Shown: positions 61,842 to 64,000 of the stretch, piece by piece
Layout of the letters: each line of letters starts with the position of its first letter
How positions within the stretch are numbered: position 1 is the first letter of the stretch
NCBI RefSeq assembly: GCF_004000985.1
Contig: NZ_BIMH01000010.1
Span: forward strand, 62,001-126,000
Source: Paenibacillus validus NBRC 15382
GTDB taxonomy: Bacteria > Bacillota > Bacilli > Paenibacillales > NBRC-103111
DNA: 64,000 bases
Direction of reading: 5' to 3'
The notes under the pieces: generated by a model
Database searches by the model: none
The model's input: the letters and a program-made list of their open reading frames with translations, nothing else
What the model was told of the DNA's origin: nothing
Program-made: the position numbers and the translations under genes

Positions 61842-62861
61842 ATGGCTAAACTTGACGCAATTTTATACGGCAATCGTTGGAAACCGTTTATCGGTTTAAT
61901 TGCCATCATATTAGCTCTTCCGTTTTTCGTCCATGCTCCGCATATTTTTACGGTGCTGATTCTAATCGGCCTGTACAGCATCATTACGGTCGGACTAAGT
62001 CTGCTGATCGGCTATACGGGGCAAATCTCTTTAGGGCATGCCGCATTCTTTGGAATCGGAGCCTACGTGTCCGGCATGCTGACGACGAAAGCCGCGATGT
62101 CGCCTTGGTTGGCCATGATCCTTGGCATGGTGGTCACTTTTGGCATCGCCTATCTGATCGGAATTCCCATTCTCAAGCTGAAAGGACACTTTCTGGCTTT
62201 AGCCACCCTCGGTTTTAATATTATCATCTATATTCTAATTGTAGGGTTGTCGGATTATACGGGGGGCCCCTTGGGCCTGCACAGCATTCCGACTTTATCG
62301 TTGTTCGGTCTGGATCTGAGCAATCCGCTCTATTTTTATTATTTCATATGGACCGTTGTGGGACTCGTGATCATTTTCTCAACGAATATCGTTCGCTCTC
62401 CCATTGGCCGGCTGCTCAGGAGCATACACGACAGTGAAATCGCTACGCAAACCTTGGGCGTTAACGTCGCCAAATATAAAGTGGCCATTTTTGCGATCAG
62501 CGCCGCATATGCCTCGTTAGCGGGCAGCTTTTACGCGCATTTTATTAATTTTATCGCACCTCCTACGTTTTACATTAATTTCTCCATTTTGCTGCTGATC
62601 ATGGTCATGGTCGGCGGAAGCCATTCCATCTGGGGCGCTATGCTGGGTACGGGCACCATCATGTTCCTGCAGGAACTGATCCGGTATATCGGTAAAGACT
62701 ACCTCCATCTCAGCGGTCCGGTTGAAATTGTGGTTTACGGTTTTATGATCGTGATTGTGATGATGTTTGCTCCTAGAGGGGTCATTTCGATACTATCAGG
62801 CGCCTGGGTCAAAGCTTCGCGCAGCAAAACCAAAATGATGAAAGAAGCAAAAGGGGTTTAA
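61842..62861 (+). CDS. livM: Branched-chain amino acid-type ABC permease LivM (system 2)
   Basis: 339-residue LivM-type permease with about ten hydrophobic segments. LLIGYTGQISLGHAAFFGIGAYVSGML, IGRLLRSIHDSEIATQTLGVNVAKYKVAIFAISAAYASLAGSFYAHF and VMVGGSHSIWGAMLGTGTIMFL are diagnostic. Ends with a basic tail (SKTKMMKEAKGV) and is followed 2 nt later by livG. Confidence 0.92.
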   Translation: MAKLDAILYGNRWKPFIGLIAIILALPFFVHAPHIFTVLILIGLYSIITVGLSLLIGYTGQISLGHAAFFGIGAYVSGMLTTKAAMSPWLAMILGMVVTFGIAYLIGIPILKLKGHFLALATLGFNIIIYILIVGLSDYTGGPLGLHSIPTLSLFGLDLSNPLYFYYFIWTVVGLVIIFSTNIVRSPIGRLLRSIHDSEIATQTLGVNVAKYKVAIFAISAAYASLAGSFYAHFINFIAPPTFYINFSILLLIMVMVGGSHSIWGAMLGTGTIMFLQELIRYIGKDYLHLSGPVEIVVYGFMIVIVMMFAPRGVISILSGAWVKASRSKTKMMKEAKGV

Positions 62862-62863
62862 AC

Positions 62864-63631
62864 ATGACAAACTTACTGGAAGTTAAGGAATTGACGAAAA
62901 AATTCGGCGGAGTAACCGCGGTCGATAACGTTAGCTTTCAAGTTGGGGAAGGGGAGATTGTGGCGGTCATCGGTCCGAACGGTGCCGGGAAGACCACGTT
63001 GTTCAATACGATTTCTTGTTTTATGCCGCCTACCTCAGGAGAAGTTATTTATCAAGGAAATCGACTTACCGGCAAAAAAATATATGAGCTGGCGCCGCTT
63101 AAAATATCAAGGACGTTCCAAAATCTTCAAATTTTTCGCAATATGACCGTTCTGGAAAATGCCATGATGGGCGCGCATGTGAAATTGAGGACGAATGTGC
63201 TCAGTGCGGGATTTCGACTGCCGATCGTCAAGAAGGATGAAGAACAAGCGTATCAGCTCGCTCTGGACGCGCTCGAAATGGTAGGGCTGCTCCATCTGAT
63301 GCATGAAAAAGCAGGGCAGCTCTCGTACGGACTTCAGAAGCAATTGGAATTCGCCCGCGCCATCATGTATGAGCCTACACTCGTCTTGTTAGACGAACCG
63401 ATGGCGGGTTTAAACGATGCGGAAACGAAAAAAATGTCCGAGTACATCGTAGAGTATAAAAAGAAAGGCCATTCTTTCTTGTTTGTCGAGCACAAGATGG
63501 CTACCGTTATGGAAATTGCCGATCGTATCGTCGTCATCGATTTCGGCAAAAAAATTGCGGAAGGAACTCCCGAAGACGTACAACGCAATGAAAAAGTAAT
63601 TAAAGCGTACTTGGGGGAGGAGGCGGTTTAA
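62864..63631 (+). CDS. livG: ABC transporter ATP-binding protein LivG (system 2)
   Basis: 255-residue ATPase. Walker A GPNGAGKTT, SRTFQNLQIFRNMTVLENAMMGAHVKLRT (LivG type), signature LSYGLQKQLEFARAIMYE (with Leu-Gln in place of the usual Gly-Glu/Gln), Walker B LVLLDEPMAGLND, switch FVEHKMATV. Its stop codon shares one base with the livF start (TAATG). Confidence 0.92.
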   Translation: MTNLLEVKELTKKFGGVTAVDNVSFQVGEGEIVAVIGPNGAGKTTLFNTISCFMPPTSGEVIYQGNRLTGKKIYELAPLKISRTFQNLQIFRNMTVLENAMMGAHVKLRTNVLSAGFRLPIVKKDEEQAYQLALDALEMVGLLHLMHEKAGQLSYGLQKQLEFARAIMYEPTLVLLDEPMAGLNDAETKKMSEYIVEYKKKGHSFLFVEHKMATVMEIADRIVVIDFGKKIAEGTPEDVQRNEKVIKAYLGEEAV

Positions 63632-64000
63632 TGCTGAAAGTAGAAAACTTAAGCACACATATAGGCAACATCCAAATACTGCACGCCATTAATCTCGAAG
63701 TACATAGCGGCGAAATCGTTTCGGTGATCGGTGCGAACGGCGCCGGAAAAAGCACCCTGTTGAACACGTTAGCCGGTCTTTACAAGCCGTCGGAAGGGAA
63801 AGTGACTTTACACGGCGAAACGATCAGCGGTTTCCCTTCCCATCATGTTGTTGGCAAAGGTTTGGCACTTGTTCCCGAAGGGCGGCAAATTTTCAGCAAC
63901 CTGACCGTTGAAGAAAATTTACGGCTCGGCATGTATTCCAAATACTTTAAAGAGAAGGAAAGCGTCAAGGGAAACCTGGAGAAAGTACTTGAGATGTTCC
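63631..64000 (+). CDS. livF: ABC transporter ATP-binding protein LivF (system 2, 3' truncated by window)
   Basis: The first 123 residues of a LivF-type ATPase run to the window end without a stop: MLKVENLSTHIGNIQILHA opening, Walker A GANGAGKST, then GLALVPEGRQIFSNLTVEENLRLGM. The ATG follows GGGGGAGGAGGCGG and overlaps the livG stop by one base. Signature and Walker B motifs lie beyond the window. Confidence 0.92.
   Translation, partial: MLKVENLSTHIGNIQILHAINLEVHSGEIVSVIGANGAGKSTLLNTLAGLYKPSEGKVTLHGETISGFPSHHVVGKGLALVPEGRQIFSNLTVEENLRLGMYSKYFKEKESVKGNLEKVLEMF

Overview
The window looks like chromosome from an endospore-forming member of the Paenibacillaceae (Paenibacillus or a close relative). 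The left end carries the Bacillus/Paenibacillus housekeeping order alaS - ireB - ruvX - DUF1292 - mltG - two U32 peptidases. A sporulation-type sensor kinase, a LipL-type lipoyl relay enzyme next to a four-gene pyruvate dehydrogenase operon, AGGAGG-type ribosome binding sites and frequent GTG/TTG starts fit the same group. No rRNA, tRNA, CRISPR array, transposase or phage gene was recognised.

Layout. 1-6.3 kb: conserved housekeeping block, with alaS truncated by the window edge. 6.3-17.2 kb: a methyl-accepting chemoreceptor behind a SigD-like promoter, a class B penicillin-binding protein convergent with a KinB-like histidine kinase behind a SigH-like promoter, a Tat-exported metallophosphatase, a DUF2157/GDYXXLXY membrane pair, lipL and an esterase. 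17.4-22.3 kb: pdhABCD. 22.4-27.5 kb: GNAT, an unrecognised protein, DUF429, a sugar-nucleotide epimerase and an aldo/keto reductase.

27.6-64 kb: a large catabolic region, visibly less G+C-rich in many parts than the left third. It holds two complete or nearly complete branched-chain-amino-acid-type ABC importers, a CoA-transferase/thiolase operon, an FMN-dependent luciferase-like monooxygenase with a hydrolase and an FMN reductase, a ring-cleaving dioxygenase with an esterase, a soluble chemoreceptor, a FadR-type beta-oxidation electron-transfer module (etfBA, fadF, acyl-CoA dehydrogenase), and a secreted esterase - MFS - acyl-CoA ligase - ABC importer module.

The most interesting signals are regulatory. 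(1) A 923-residue STAND-ATPase/BTAD (SARP-like) activator is encoded at 36897-39668. Three promoters nearby (27641, 39796, 42012) share the same array of 10-11 bp spaced direct repeats ending a fixed distance from a -10 hexamer, the architecture expected of a SARP target. They lie in front of the CoA-transferase/thiolase operon, the monooxygenase operon and the dioxygenase operon, so one regulon would join ring attack to thiolysis. (2) A PucR/GAF regulator (53033-55249) is followed by three promoters (55288, 56570, 59561) that share a 15-bp inverted repeat, CCTNCAT-N-ATGNAGG-like, centred 30-31 nt before the -10. They precede the esterase, the MFS/ligase genes and the second importer. (3) A perfect 11-bp inverted repeat lies between fadR and fadF. 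(4) A RibB-like protein in the monooxygenase neighbourhood has lost the metal ligands of DHBP synthase and gained a C-terminal extension.

An inferred reading is that the organism hydrolyses an extracellular ester, imports the released acid or aromatic compound through LIV-type transporters, attacks it with a two-component FMN monooxygenase and a ring-cleaving dioxygenase, and finishes through CoA transfer, acyl-CoA dehydrogenation and thiolysis. The substrate cannot be named from sequence alone.
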